Assembly (NCBI RefSeq): GCF_003955715.1
Contig: NZ_CP034463.1
Coordinates: 10,230,001-10,294,000, forward strand
DNA length: 64,000 bases
DNA from: Streptomyces aquilus
GTDB taxonomy: Bacteria > Actinomycetota > Actinomycetes > Streptomycetales > Streptomycetaceae
Direction of reading: 5' to 3'
How positions within the stretch are numbered: position 1 is the stretch's first letter; every line of letters starts with the position of its first letter. Below are positions 44,614 to 53,478 of the stretch, piece by piece. The position numbers were made by a program, and so were the translations under genes. Under the pieces are notes generated by a model. It ran no database searches. It saw only the letters and a program-made list of their open reading frames with translations, and was not told the origin of the DNA.

Positions 44614-45399
44614 ATGAACCCGTATCACCATGACGGCAGCCTCGGACACTGGCCTGAGCCAGGTGATGACTTGGCGTCTGCCCACCCGCCGCGCCGGAGG
44701 ATGCGTCGCAGGGCCGTCATAGCCGCCACTTTTCTGGTCACGGTGGGGGCGACGGCCATCATTGTCGACCGTGTCGCGGCGAGTCGCGCGGAGAGCCGTA
44801 CAGCCGAAGCATTTCAACAGGGGATGGGCACTCCAGAGCGCCCCTCGGTCGATATACGCGGCTTTCCCGTCCTGCCGCAGCTGGCCTCCGGCACTCTGCG
44901 GCACGTGGACATCACCGCCCAGGACATACCCGCCCGCGGCACCAGCCGACCGCTGCCTGTGACCAGGCTCTCCGTCGGACTGGACGAGTTGCAGACCTCC
45001 GGCGAGGCCGATGAGGCCCACGCACAGACCGTGGACGCGACGGCGTTCCTGTCGTATGAGGACGTGTCGGACGCACTCGGTCTAGAGATAGCTGGAGACA
45101 GCGAGCCGAACAGGGTCAGGGCACAGCTCGTCCTGCCGTTCAGCGGCGAGGTGACCGTGAGCACGGCTATCGCAGCGGTCGGCGCCAACCGCATCGCCTT
45201 CACCGACGTAAGCGTCATTGACGGTCATCTGCCGGCTGCAGGACAGGCTCTGCTCGACAAAGTTCTCGCCGAACCCATTCAGATGCGCAACATTCCCGAC
45301 GGCCTGCACCTGCGATCGGTCACCGCCACGCCGAGCGGTCTCAACACGCATCTCACCGGAGACCAAGTCACCTTTCGGCCTGGCACGTCTTCTGCGTGA
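44614..45399 (+). CDS. LmeA-like (DUF2993) phospholipid-binding envelope protein
   Basis: A 261-residue protein with a charged N-terminus, an anchor or signal helix at residues 32-50 (AVIAATFLVTVGATAIIV), then a beta-rich domain typical of DUF2993: VDIRGFPVLPQLASGTLRHV near residue 85 and a Thr/Asp-rich body. Mycobacterial LmeA binds phospholipid and affects lipoarabinomannan. ATG 44614 follows GAAGGAGA; ATG 44599 is an alternative. It stands alone between the catabolic island and the isoprenoid locus. Confidence 0.75.
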   Translation: MNPYHHDGSLGHWPEPGDDLASAHPPRRRMRRRAVIAATFLVTVGATAIIVDRVAASRAESRTAEAFQQGMGTPERPSVDIRGFPVLPQLASGTLRHVDITAQDIPARGTSRPLPVTRLSVGLDELQTSGEADEAHAQTVDATAFLSYEDVSDALGLEIAGDSEPNRVRAQLVLPFSGEVTVSTAIAAVGANRIAFTDVSVIDGHLPAAGQALLDKVLAEPIQMRNIPDGLHLRSVTATPSGLNTHLTGDQVTFRPGTSSA

Positions 45400-45920
45400 C
45401 CCCCGCTATCTAATCCCCTTGTGCCGTACCCGAACGGCTGTCCGTTCAGGGGACTTCAAGAGTGCTGTCTGCCTTGAACCACCGTTGAGGGTAGGGGGAC
45501 CGTCACTCTGGTAGCTTCATCGAGTAGGCGGCAACACGTGTCGACCGTCCGCAGAAGCGGTGTGCGCCGCGGTGCCGTACGTTGCGGGCGCCGACCGCGA
45601 CCAGGGCTTGCCGGAGCCAGACGGCCGGGTTGCACCCGGCCCGCGGAACCGGAGGCCCGAGGGCGATGAGCTGGGCTTCGGCGTACTGGTGGCCCTGCTC
45701 CTGGCGGCGGATCTTCTGCGCCGTGCGGTCGGAAGAACGCGGGTTCGCGGAATCTGGGGCGTGCGCACGCTTGAACCCGCGTGTCGGAGGTGCCTGGGGC
45801 GGGCTTTGCGGGCGGGTTCGCCGGGCTGATGGGTGGCACCGTGGACTCCGGGTGCTGATCGCACGCCATGAAGCGCTTGTGACCGCGCTACCATCGTGCA
45901 GCCCAGTCGTTGCTTATGGT
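45400..45920. other. Intergenic, no gene seen (521 bp)
   Basis: Open frames are present on both strands but lack ribosome sites and protein-like sequence. Composition is less GC-biased toward its right end, just before the ABC ATPase, where the promoter of the isoprenoid operon should lie. Confidence 0.35.
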
Positions 45921-46574
45921 GTGAACAATTCAACCCGGGTGTCCGTGGATGTCCTTCTGCGTCTCCATGACGTCCGTAAGGCTTATGGCCGGCGCCCGGT
46001 ACTGCGCGGGGTAAGCCTGGACGTGCCGCGGGGCTGTCTGCTGGGCATCGTTGGCGCGAACGGTGCCGGCAAGAGCACACTGCTGCGCATTTTGGCGGGT
46101 CAGGCCGTGGGCGACAGTGGGACGGTCCAGTGCCGAGGGCGGATCGGGTATTGCCCGCAGAACACCGCGCTGCACCCGGCATTCACGGTCGCTGAGCATG
46201 TGCGGTCTTTCCAGGCCGCCTACCGGCTCGAAAGCTGTGCGCGCGCGTGGGAGCTGCTGGAGGAGCTGGGCTTCGACGAGAGCCCTCGCAGCCGCATGCA
46301 CACGCTCAGCGGCGGGACGCGGCAGAAGCTGAACCTGGCCCTGGGTTTGATGCACGATCCTGAGGTGCTGCTCCTGGATGAGCGGTATCAGGGCTTCGAC
46401 TGGGAGACCTACCTGCGGTTCTGGGACATCGCCCAGGGACTGCGGCAGCGGGGCCGCGCGGTCGTGGTCGTCTCCCACCTCGCCTACGACCGCGATCGCC
46501 TGGACGTGCTGTACCAACTCCAGGACGGCGTTCTCGCCGCCGAACACAGCAGCGCCGCGGGAAGCGTCGCATGA
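45921..46574 (+). CDS. ABC transporter ATP-binding protein
   Basis: A 217-residue ATPase: Walker A GANGAGKST (near residues 45-53), Q-loop YCPQNTALH, signature LSGGTRQKLNLALGL, Walker B VLLLDERYQGFD (Glu next to Asp) and switch His in VVVSHLA. It contains only the nucleotide-binding domain, so it needs a membrane partner. The ABC-2 permease domain of the fused protein at 47913 is the obvious one. The start (GTG 45921) lacks a clear ribosome site; GTG 45939 and 45945 are alternatives. The stop overlaps the polyprenyl synthase start by ATGA. Confidence 0.88.
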   Translation: MNNSTRVSVDVLLRLHDVRKAYGRRPVLRGVSLDVPRGCLLGIVGANGAGKSTLLRILAGQAVGDSGTVQCRGRIGYCPQNTALHPAFTVAEHVRSFQAAYRLESCARAWELLEELGFDESPRSRMHTLSGGTRQKLNLALGLMHDPEVLLLDERYQGFDWETYLRFWDIAQGLRQRGRAVVVVSHLAYDRDRLDVLYQLQDGVLAAEHSSAAGSVA

Positions 46575-47731
46575 GCCGACGGCAGTCTCCGGTCACCGCA
46601 GTGCGTGACGACGCCCCCGGTTCAATGTCCGCGCTGCTGCGGCCTGCCCGCTGCGTGGGCTCCGGCGCAGGCCGACTGGACTTGGACCGGATCGTTCGCA
46701 GCATCGAGGAGGCGCTGACCGTGTTCGTGGCCGACAAGGTCAGCGGCAGCCGTGCCGAGGAGCCTGGTCTGGAAGCGCTGCTTGATGCGGTGGGTGACTT
46801 CATCTCCGCGCCGGGCAAGCGCATCCGGCCCTTGATGTGCGTGCTGGGCTGGTACGCGGCCGGAGGCACAAGCCCCGTACCCCCGGTCTCGGTCCTGCGG
46901 GTGGCTGCCTGCCTGGAGCTGTTCCACGCGTTCGCGCTCATGCACGACGACGTCATGGACGGCAGCGACCACCGTCGGGGCCGGCCGTCCCTGCACCGGA
47001 CTCTGGCGGCGCACCACCCGGGCCGTCCCGGGGCTGACCGGCTGGGTGCGAACGCGGCCATCCTCGCCGGCGACCTGGTGCTGGTGTGGTCCGATGAACT
47101 CCTCACCAGCACGCCCATGACTCCCGAGCAGATCAAGGCCGTGCTACCGGCGGTCTACCGCATGCGCCGCGAAATCGTCACCGGCCAGTACCTGGACTTG
47201 GTGACCACAGGCCGCCCCACCGACTCCCTGAGTACCGCCTTGCGCATCGCCCGGTACAAGACCGCCCAGTACACCGTGGAAGGCCCGCTGCACATCGGCG
47301 CCGCGCTCGCCGGCGCGGATCAGGCGCTCCTGCACGTGCTCAGCACCATCGCCCTGCCGTTGGGTGAGGCGTTCCAGCTGCGCGATGACCTGCTGGGCAC
47401 CTTCGGCGACCCCCGCCGTACGGGCAAGCCCACCCTGGACGACCTCCGCGAAGGCAAACACACCGCCCTGCTCGCCTGCGCTCTGCGCCGGGCGGACCGG
47501 GCCGGTCAGGAACTGCTTCTGCGCACGGTCGGCGCTGCGGATCTGGACGCCCATACGGCGGCCCGCATCCAGGGGCTGCTGGAGGAGTGCGGCGCCCGCC
47601 AGGCGGTGGAGGATCTCATCCAAGAGCGCCACCACCAGGCCCTGGAACGCCTGAACCACGCCCACCTGCCTCCCGCGGCGGCATTCGCGCTGCGCGACCT
47701 GATCCAGGCCGTGCACAACCGAACCGCATGA
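46571..47731 (+). CDS. All-trans polyprenyl diphosphate synthase (GGPP synthase-like)
   Basis: A 386-residue isoprenyl diphosphate synthase. Both Asp-rich motifs are intact: DDVMD at residues 126-130 (FALMHDDVMDGSDHRRG) and DDLLGTFGD at 272 onward. GKRIRP near residue 80 and KTAQYTVEGPLHIGAAL are also conserved. It condenses IPP with an allylic diphosphate to give a C15-C20 or longer product. Its coupling to an ABC ATPase upstream and to a protein with squalene/phytoene-synthase and cis-prenyltransferase domains downstream implies a dedicated isoprenoid product. Confidence 0.92.
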   Translation: MSRRQSPVTAVRDDAPGSMSALLRPARCVGSGAGRLDLDRIVRSIEEALTVFVADKVSGSRAEEPGLEALLDAVGDFISAPGKRIRPLMCVLGWYAAGGTSPVPPVSVLRVAACLELFHAFALMHDDVMDGSDHRRGRPSLHRTLAAHHPGRPGADRLGANAAILAGDLVLVWSDELLTSTPMTPEQIKAVLPAVYRMRREIVTGQYLDLVTTGRPTDSLSTALRIARYKTAQYTVEGPLHIGAALAGADQALLHVLSTIALPLGEAFQLRDDLLGTFGDPRRTGKPTLDDLREGKHTALLACALRRADRAGQELLLRTVGAADLDAHTAARIQGLLEECGARQAVEDLIQERHHQALERLNHAHLPPAAAFALRDLIQAVHNRTA

Positions 47732-47916
47732 CAGGCGCCGCTCTCGCAGTGACCCTGTCCTGTCACCCGTGCGCACCCATGCGGCCAGAGCCGGCCTCTC
47801 ACCAAATTCGTGGAGTGAAAGTGTCAACGACCCAGCACAATCCTGGCCACCTGCACCGTTCACGCAACGGCGTCCCGACCGGCGACCGACGAGGTGTCAC
47901 CGGGCGTGCCGCATGA
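47728..47916 (+). CDS. Small ORF bridging the synthase and the fusion gene
   Basis: A 62-codon frame that starts at an ATG overlapping the polyprenyl synthase stop and ends at a TGA overlapping the fusion gene ATG. Both junctions are ATGA. An internal GTG at 47821 has GGAG five bases upstream and would give 31 residues (VSTTQHNPGHLHRS at its start). It is basic, without a recognised motif. It may be a real small protein or only a translational-coupling leader. Confidence 0.35.
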   Translation: MTGAALAVTLSCHPCAPMRPEPASHQIRGVKVSTTQHNPGHLHRSRNGVPTGDRRGVTGRAA

Positions 47917-50543
47917 GGTGGTGGGGGCGGTGTCTGGGGACAGCGGTGCGCCACGCTGCGCTGGAGCAGGCCCGCAAACGGCTCGCGCTGGTCCTGGTGC
48001 TCTTCTTCGTTCCGCTGTGGCTGACGCTCGCCTACCAGGTCCTGCCCAGCGACCCGGTCCGGTTCTTCCTGCGCGCGGCCGATCAGCGCGTGGCCCTGGG
48101 CGCCAACACGGTCAGCCAGTTGTCCGGTGGGCTGCACTCCCTTGCGCTGATCGTCGGGTTCATGATGTTCCTTGCTGCCAGCCGCTCCGCGGAGTTCGAC
48201 CACCGCATGGTGCTCGCCGGCTACCCGCGCATCTGCCTGCTGCTGGCTCGCAGTACCGTACTGCTCCTCACCGCGGCACTGACCGCCTCGTATGCCACGG
48301 CATGGGTGTGCTTCTTCTATCGGCCTGAGCGCCTGGACGTCATGGCCGCGGCGTTCATGGTGGGAGCCCTGACGTACGGGGGCGTCGGGATCCTCCTGGC
48401 GGCGCTGCTACGCAGTGAGCTGGCGGGCATGTTTGCCGTCATCATGCTGAGCTTCATCGATCTGACACTGCAGAACCCCGTCGCCAACCCTTCTGCGGAC
48501 AGTCCTCTGCTGAAGTGGCTGCCCGCCTACGGGGCGATGCAGTCTTCCGTGTCCGCGGTCGATCTCACCCACACCCCCTGGCGGCACCTGTTGCTCGGCC
48601 TGTGCTGGTCAGCAGGACTGACCGCCGCCGGCCTGGCTGCTTTCACCGCCCGCACCAGCCGGCGCACCATCACGCAGAGACTCCTGGGCGGGCGCGCCAC
48701 CAGGCCCCGCGCCCGCCAGATCGCCCTGCGTCTACTGCACCCGGTCCGCACGTACGTCTACCGCCAAGCCGGTATCCACGACACCACGGTCATCACCGGC
48801 TACGAAATCTGCCGCCGCCTGATGCACCGGTCGGGTCCGGTGGAAGCAGCTCTCACCAAGCTCCTGCCCGGCCGACTGCGACCGTTGTTCTGGGCCATGT
48901 ACGGATACGGCCGGCACATCGACGACCTCTCCGACACCCAGCACCTCGACCGGCAGGAACGAGTCGAACGCGTCAGCCGATTCAGCGAACTACTGGAGGC
49001 CGACCTGCGGGCAGGCCACAGCGAAGACCCCCTGCGCGCGGCCTTCGTGCACGCCGTATGGACCTGGGACCTGCCCAGCGACGGAGTAACCGCACTCAAC
49101 GCCGTATACCGCCAGGACGCCAAAGGCCAGAGCGCCATCACCACCTGGGACGACTGGTACACCTACTGGCGCACCCTCACCTTCCCCTTCGGCGTGAGGC
49201 GCCTGATGGCCCTGCTCACCACCCCCGGCTTGGCCTTCACACCCGACGACGCCCAGGCACTGCGCGTGTGGACCGACGCGCTCAACCTCATCGACGTGCT
49301 GCGCGACCTACGGGAAGACGCCGCGGAGGGCTTCGTCAAGCTGCCCGCCGCCGTGCTCGACGAGCACGACGTCAGCCCTGAGGCCCTCGCCCACGGCCGG
49401 GCGGACGGCCGGTATGCCGACATGGTCCACGCCATGACCGCCAAGGCCCGCCAGTGGCTGGCTCAGGCCGCGACCGCCGGCGCCCAGCACCCACCCATGG
49501 CCGCAGCCCTGCAAACCGTCATCGACCTGCACCTGCTCGAACTGGACCGCATTGACCGCAAACCCCACGCACTGCTGCAGCGCCGCTCACGGGCGAACCC
49601 AGTCCGCTTCCACCTCACACTGGCCCGCGGCCGACTCCGCACGGCCAGGGCCTGGCACCGCCACACCCAGACCACTGCCACCACTCCTGCCACCATCCAC
49701 CTGCCGCACCCCGCAGAAGGCCACCACGACACAGCGCGCACGACCCCTCCGCTACCACCGGTGCCCCACCCCAGCGGTGTCCAGCCGCCCCAACTGCCCG
49801 CCCACCTGGTCCCCCGACACGTGGCGCTCATCATGGACGGCAACGGACGATGGGCCACCCACCGGGGCCAGCCGCGCACCGCCGGCCACAAAGCCGGCCA
49901 GCTCGCGGTGCGGGACGTCATCTACGGCGCCCTCGAAATCGGCCTGCCCCACCTCAGCCTGTACTCCCTGTCCTCGGAGAACTGGGCACGCCCCGCCGCT
50001 GAGATCCAGGCCATCCTGCGCCTGGTCCGAGACGGCCTCGTCATGGAAACCGAGGAAGTCTGGCGACGCGACGTCCAGCTGCGCTGGTCCGGCCTCCCCG
50101 AAGGACTGCCACCGGACTTGGTGCACGCACTGCGCGAGACCGAACACCTCACACGCCACCGCACCGGCCTGACCGTGAACATGTGCATCAACTACGGCGG
50201 CCACAGCGAAATCACCCAAGCCGCACGCGAACTCGCCCGTCAAGTCGCCGCGGGGACCATCCAGCCCGACGACATCACCCCCCGCCACCTCGCCGCCCAC
50301 CTCCACCACCCCGACCTGCCGGACGTGGATCTGCTCATCCGCACCGGCGGCGAACAGCGCACCTCGAACTTCCTGCCCTGGCAGTCGACCTACGCCGAAC
50401 TCGTCTTCCTCGACACCCTGTGGCCGGACACCGACCGCACCCACCTGTGGCAGGCCATCGACACCTACACCCGCCGCGACCGTCGCTTCGGCACCACCCC
50501 CTCCCCACCCACCAACCCCGACGAACAGGCCCTCACCGGGTGA
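47913..50543 (+). CDS. Tri-domain fusion: ABC-2 permease / squalene-phytoene synthase / cis-prenyltransferase
   Basis: An 876-residue protein with three parts. Residues 1-250 are an ABC-2-type permease of about six helices (LVLVLFFVPLWLTLAYQVLP and onward). Residues about 265-560 are a head-to-head prenyl synthase with both DxxxD motifs, DDLSD (337-341) and DVLRD (461-465). A Pro/His/Thr-rich linker follows. Residues about 630-860 are a cis-prenyltransferase of the undecaprenyl diphosphate synthase family with MDGNGRWA (D642), SSENWARP and RTGGEQRTSNF (from R810). All catalytic signatures look intact. I started at ATG 47913; an upstream in-frame extension lacks protein-like sequence. The gene fuses synthesis and export functions, an arrangement I do not know from any characterised system. 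Confidence 0.9.
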   Translation: MRWWGRCLGTAVRHAALEQARKRLALVLVLFFVPLWLTLAYQVLPSDPVRFFLRAADQRVALGANTVSQLSGGLHSLALIVGFMMFLAASRSAEFDHRMVLAGYPRICLLLARSTVLLLTAALTASYATAWVCFFYRPERLDVMAAAFMVGALTYGGVGILLAALLRSELAGMFAVIMLSFIDLTLQNPVANPSADSPLLKWLPAYGAMQSSVSAVDLTHTPWRHLLLGLCWSAGLTAAGLAAFTARTSRRTITQRLLGGRATRPRARQIALRLLHPVRTYVYRQAGIHDTTVITGYEICRRLMHRSGPVEAALTKLLPGRLRPLFWAMYGYGRHIDDLSDTQHLDRQERVERVSRFSELLEADLRAGHSEDPLRAAFVHAVWTWDLPSDGVTALNAVYRQDAKGQSAITTWDDWYTYWRTLTFPFGVRRLMALLTTPGLAFTPDDAQALRVWTDALNLIDVLRDLREDAAEGFVKLPAAVLDEHDVSPEALAHGRADGRYADMVHAMTAKARQWLAQAATAGAQHPPMAAALQTVIDLHLLELDRIDRKPHALLQRRSRANPVRFHLTLARGRLRTARAWHRHTQTTATTPATIHLPHPAEGHHDTARTTPPLPPVPHPSGVQPPQLPAHLVPRHVALIMDGNGRWATHRGQPRTAGHKAGQLAVRDVIYGALEIGLPHLSLYSLSSENWARPAAEIQAILRLVRDGLVMETEEVWRRDVQLRWSGLPEGLPPDLVHALRETEHLTRHRTGLTVNMCINYGGHSEITQAARELARQVAAGTIQPDDITPRHLAAHLHHPDLPDVDLLIRTGGEQRTSNFLPWQSTYAELVFLDTLWPDTDRTHLWQAIDTYTRRDRRFGTTPSPPTNPDEQALTG

Positions 50544-51801
50544 TCTTGCGTGACCCGTACCGGCCACCCTGCGCACTTCGCCGGCGAAGCCACGTTCGAG
50601 AAAACGCAGTACTCCGACACCGCACGCAGGCTCTGCACGATCGGTGTCAGGTCTGATGTCGAGGCGGTGACGCGGGTCGTGGACCGGCTGGCGAGGACGC
50701 CGAGGGCGAGAAGGGCGGGGTCGAAGAGCCGGGAGGCCATCTCGACGTAGGTGCCAAGCCCTCGCCCGCTTTTTCGGGACGTCGTTCCGCGACGCTGCCT
50801 GGTTCGACAGGACACAGTTCTCCGAGTTCGAGTTCAGCGTCGCCGTATGTGCGCACCGGAGCAGGTCCATTGTGCGCCCGCTGCCACCGGGCGGCCATGG
50901 CCGAGCCGTGCAACGGCGTGCCATCGCTGGGCTGCGGAGTCGGAGATGCCCAGCAGGTCGGCGAGTCCCAGATCCTGCTCAACACCGTGCACGAGAGCGC
51001 CGACCGGCTGTTGCTGCGGCGCAGGCCGTCCTGGCGGGAGCGGAGGGCGGCGGGCAGCCGGCCGCAGTCCGCGGACACCAGGCGGTAGACGGTGCTGCGG
51101 TCGAAGTCGAAGCCGTAGCGGCGCCGGTCGGGGTCCAGGACAGCGAGCGCGGCACGGATGGACGCGCGGGTCTTAGCGCTCGAGGCCGACGAGGGGAAGT
51201 CCAGGGCGAGCACTGCGTCGTCCAGGTCTGCGTCGGTCATCGGCAGCGTGTGTCCGCTGCGGTAGAGGGCGACGGCGGTCGCGGTGGTAGGCGATGGCCT
51301 GCCCGGCTGTGACGTCGGTGCCGAGCGCTTCACGCGCGGTGGGCGGCAGCTCTGCGATCCCGGCGGAGAAGCGACGGGCGGGAATGCGCAGACGTGTCGG
51401 TCGCAGGGCGCGGCGCAGCGTGGCAACTCCTCGGCCTGGAAGGGGGAAAGGGGACCATAACCTGGCGAACAAAGCGAGAGAGGCGGGGCCCCTTCTTACC
51501 GACTCGCCCACACCCGGAGCAAGGCCGGGCGGCCGGCCGATAGCTGACCACAGGGGGCACCGACGGCTCTCATCTGCGTATCTCGCACGATTCCCTGCGC
51601 GAGCTGCGCATTGCGAACGGATCTTCGTTGCCGAGGACGGGTGTGCGAGGTGACAATGCGTGGAGGTGTCGGGTGGTCTCCCGGCGAAGTGGTGGAGGCG
51701 CTGCTTGTGAACACCGCATCGCGGTGCGCCTCGCTGTGCGCGCCAGACGCTGACCACTTCGCCTCGCTCACCAGCTGACGGGTTTCGTTCGCGGTGGGCG
51801 C
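50544..51801. other. No confident gene (1.26 kb), possible decayed gene on minus strand
   Basis: Minus-strand fragments in different frames read like one broken protein: AGIAELPPTAREALGTDV near 51330, MTDADLDDAVLALDFPSS near 51240 and DRSTVYRLVSADCGRLPAAL near 51080. They cannot be joined without several frameshifts. I do not recognise the family. No transfer RNA or strong hairpin was seen. Confidence 0.3.
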
Positions 51802-51825
51802 TTGCCCTTATGGGAGACCACCGTA

Positions 51826-53124
51826 GTGCCTGAAGACTTCAGGCCGGTTGATCGCCGTCCTCTGGCAATGGTTCTTGCCGCCAACCTCCTTTCGGTCACT
51901 GGGAATTGCCTCACGTACATGGGCGTGCCGTGGTTCGTGCTGCAGAGCACGGGCAGTGCCGCCAAGGCCGGGATCGTCGCATTCTGCACACTGCTGCCCG
52001 CCGTGCTCGCTGCGCTCGTCACCGGCCCGGTCATCGACCGGATGGGGCGACGGCGGGTGAGTGTCGTCTCCGATCTCGCCTGTGGGGCCGCTGTTGCGGC
52101 GATCCCGCTGCTGCAGTTCGCCGGCATCCTGCAGTTCTGGATGCTGTGCGTGCTGATGGCGATGACAGGGCTGTTCCGGGCGCCGGGTGAAACCGCTCGC
52201 GGCGTGCTGCTGCCCACGCTCGCCGAACGCGCCGGAATGCCGCTGACCAGGGCTGCCGGGTTGTATGACGGTGCGGCACGCTGTGCGGCGCTGACCGGAT
52301 CGGCTCTCGGAGGTGTGCTGATCGCTGTACTCGGAGCCGAGAACGTTCTGTGGATGGATGCCGCGACCTTCGCTGTCTCCGCGCCGCTGTTCGCGTTCGG
52401 GGTGCGCGGCCTGCCCGCGGCACAAGCCCAGCGGCAGGTCGAGGCGACATCGTTGCGTGCCTACCGTCGTGAACTCGCGGAAGGCTATCGCTTCCTGGCA
52501 GCCACTCCGTTGCTGCTGGGCCTGTGCCTGATGACGCTGGTCACCAGGGGCCTCGACCAGGGATGGAGTGCCGTGCTCCTGCCCGTGGATGCCCGTGGGC
52601 AGCTTGATGGTGCCGTCGATCTCGGTCTGTTGAACGCGGCGTTCGGGGTGTGTGCACTCGTGGGGGCGCTGGTCTTTGGGGCGGTGGGCAGCCGCTTTCG
52701 GCGGTGGCCCGTGTTCACGATCGCTTTTCTCATCGGGGGCCTGCCGCGTTTCGTGGTTGCCGCCTTCACCGACACCTTCGCCCCGCTGGCCGTGATCATG
52801 GCGGTTGAGGGTCTCGCTTTCGGTGTGCTCAGCCCCATCATGGCCACCGTGACGTATGAGGCGGTGCCGGAGGAACTGCGCAGCCGCGTGTTGAGTGCGA
52901 CGACGGCCTCGGTCCAGCTGATCACTCCGATGGGCGGACTGGCTGCGGGTTTCCTCGTGGATTCGGCCGGCCTGCCCTGCACGCTGCTGTCGGTGGGCGG
53001 TGTGTATCTGCTCGCCACGCTGTGCCCGTTGATCTTCCCGGTCTGGAGGCAGTTGGACAGTACCGGCTCTGCCCACGACAGGGCGGCGAGCTCGCCGCGT
53101 GTCTCGGGATCGAAGCAGGTGTAG
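51826..53124 (+). CDS. MFS transporter, EntS-like exporter
   Basis: A 432-residue, 12-helix major facilitator. The motif-A loop reads GPVIDRMGRRRVSVV; other markers are LFRAPGETARGVLLP and YRFLAATPLLLGL. The group includes siderophore and drug exporters. GTG 51826 (VPEDFRP) has GGGAG upstream; an in-frame TTG at 51802 is less likely. The last 20 residues are low-complexity and overlap a minus-strand gene fragment, so the natural 3' end may have been replaced by recombination near 53055. Confidence 0.82.
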   Translation: MPEDFRPVDRRPLAMVLAANLLSVTGNCLTYMGVPWFVLQSTGSAAKAGIVAFCTLLPAVLAALVTGPVIDRMGRRRVSVVSDLACGAAVAAIPLLQFAGILQFWMLCVLMAMTGLFRAPGETARGVLLPTLAERAGMPLTRAAGLYDGAARCAALTGSALGGVLIAVLGAENVLWMDAATFAVSAPLFAFGVRGLPAAQAQRQVEATSLRAYRRELAEGYRFLAATPLLLGLCLMTLVTRGLDQGWSAVLLPVDARGQLDGAVDLGLLNAAFGVCALVGALVFGAVGSRFRRWPVFTIAFLIGGLPRFVVAAFTDTFAPLAVIMAVEGLAFGVLSPIMATVTYEAVPEELRSRVLSATTASVQLITPMGGLAAGFLVDSAGLPCTLLSVGGVYLLATLCPLIFPVWRQLDSTGSAHDRAASSPRVSGSKQV

Positions 53125-53315
53125 AGGCGCGGGCCTGCGCCGCGGATTGGGATCCCATCGACTGTCTTGATGACGGCGACGGGCTCGGTCCAGATCGCCG
53201 AGAGGTGGCGGCTGAGGGCCCGCTGATCGGGGTCCTTCTGAGACGGCACCAGGGGCGTGGAGCTCCCTGAGTCCGCGACCGCCCGCGCAGGGGACAGCAC
53301 CGTCCCGGTCGACAT
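53056..53315 (-). pseudogene. 5' fragment of an unidentified gene abutting the MFS gene
   Basis: From ATG 53315 the minus strand encodes a protein-like N-terminus (MSTGTVLSPARAVADSG, then LSAIWTEPVAVIKTVDGIPI and GAGPRLYTCFDPET) for about 85 residues. It then runs antisense into the MFS coding region without further protein character. It may be a DUF6302-like protein, but I am unsure. I read it as truncated at a recombination junction near 53055. Confidence 0.35.
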
Positions 53316-53478
53316 GACGAAGTGCCTCCCGGCCGGAAAGGCCGGTGGTCATGCCCCTGATCCGCGGTCTGTCAGTGCCTTCGGCCGGTAACCAGTTGCG
53401 GGCTTCGAAGACGGTTATGGGGGCACTCTTCGGTCGGGGTTAGCTCTATGCGCGCGGGGCGTGGCGTGGGAGACAGGC

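Noticed and set aside
51808..53352. 514-codon minus-strand frame across the MFS gene
   Set aside because: His/Arg/Gln-rich with no motif; only the separate frame at 53056-53315 looks protein-like.
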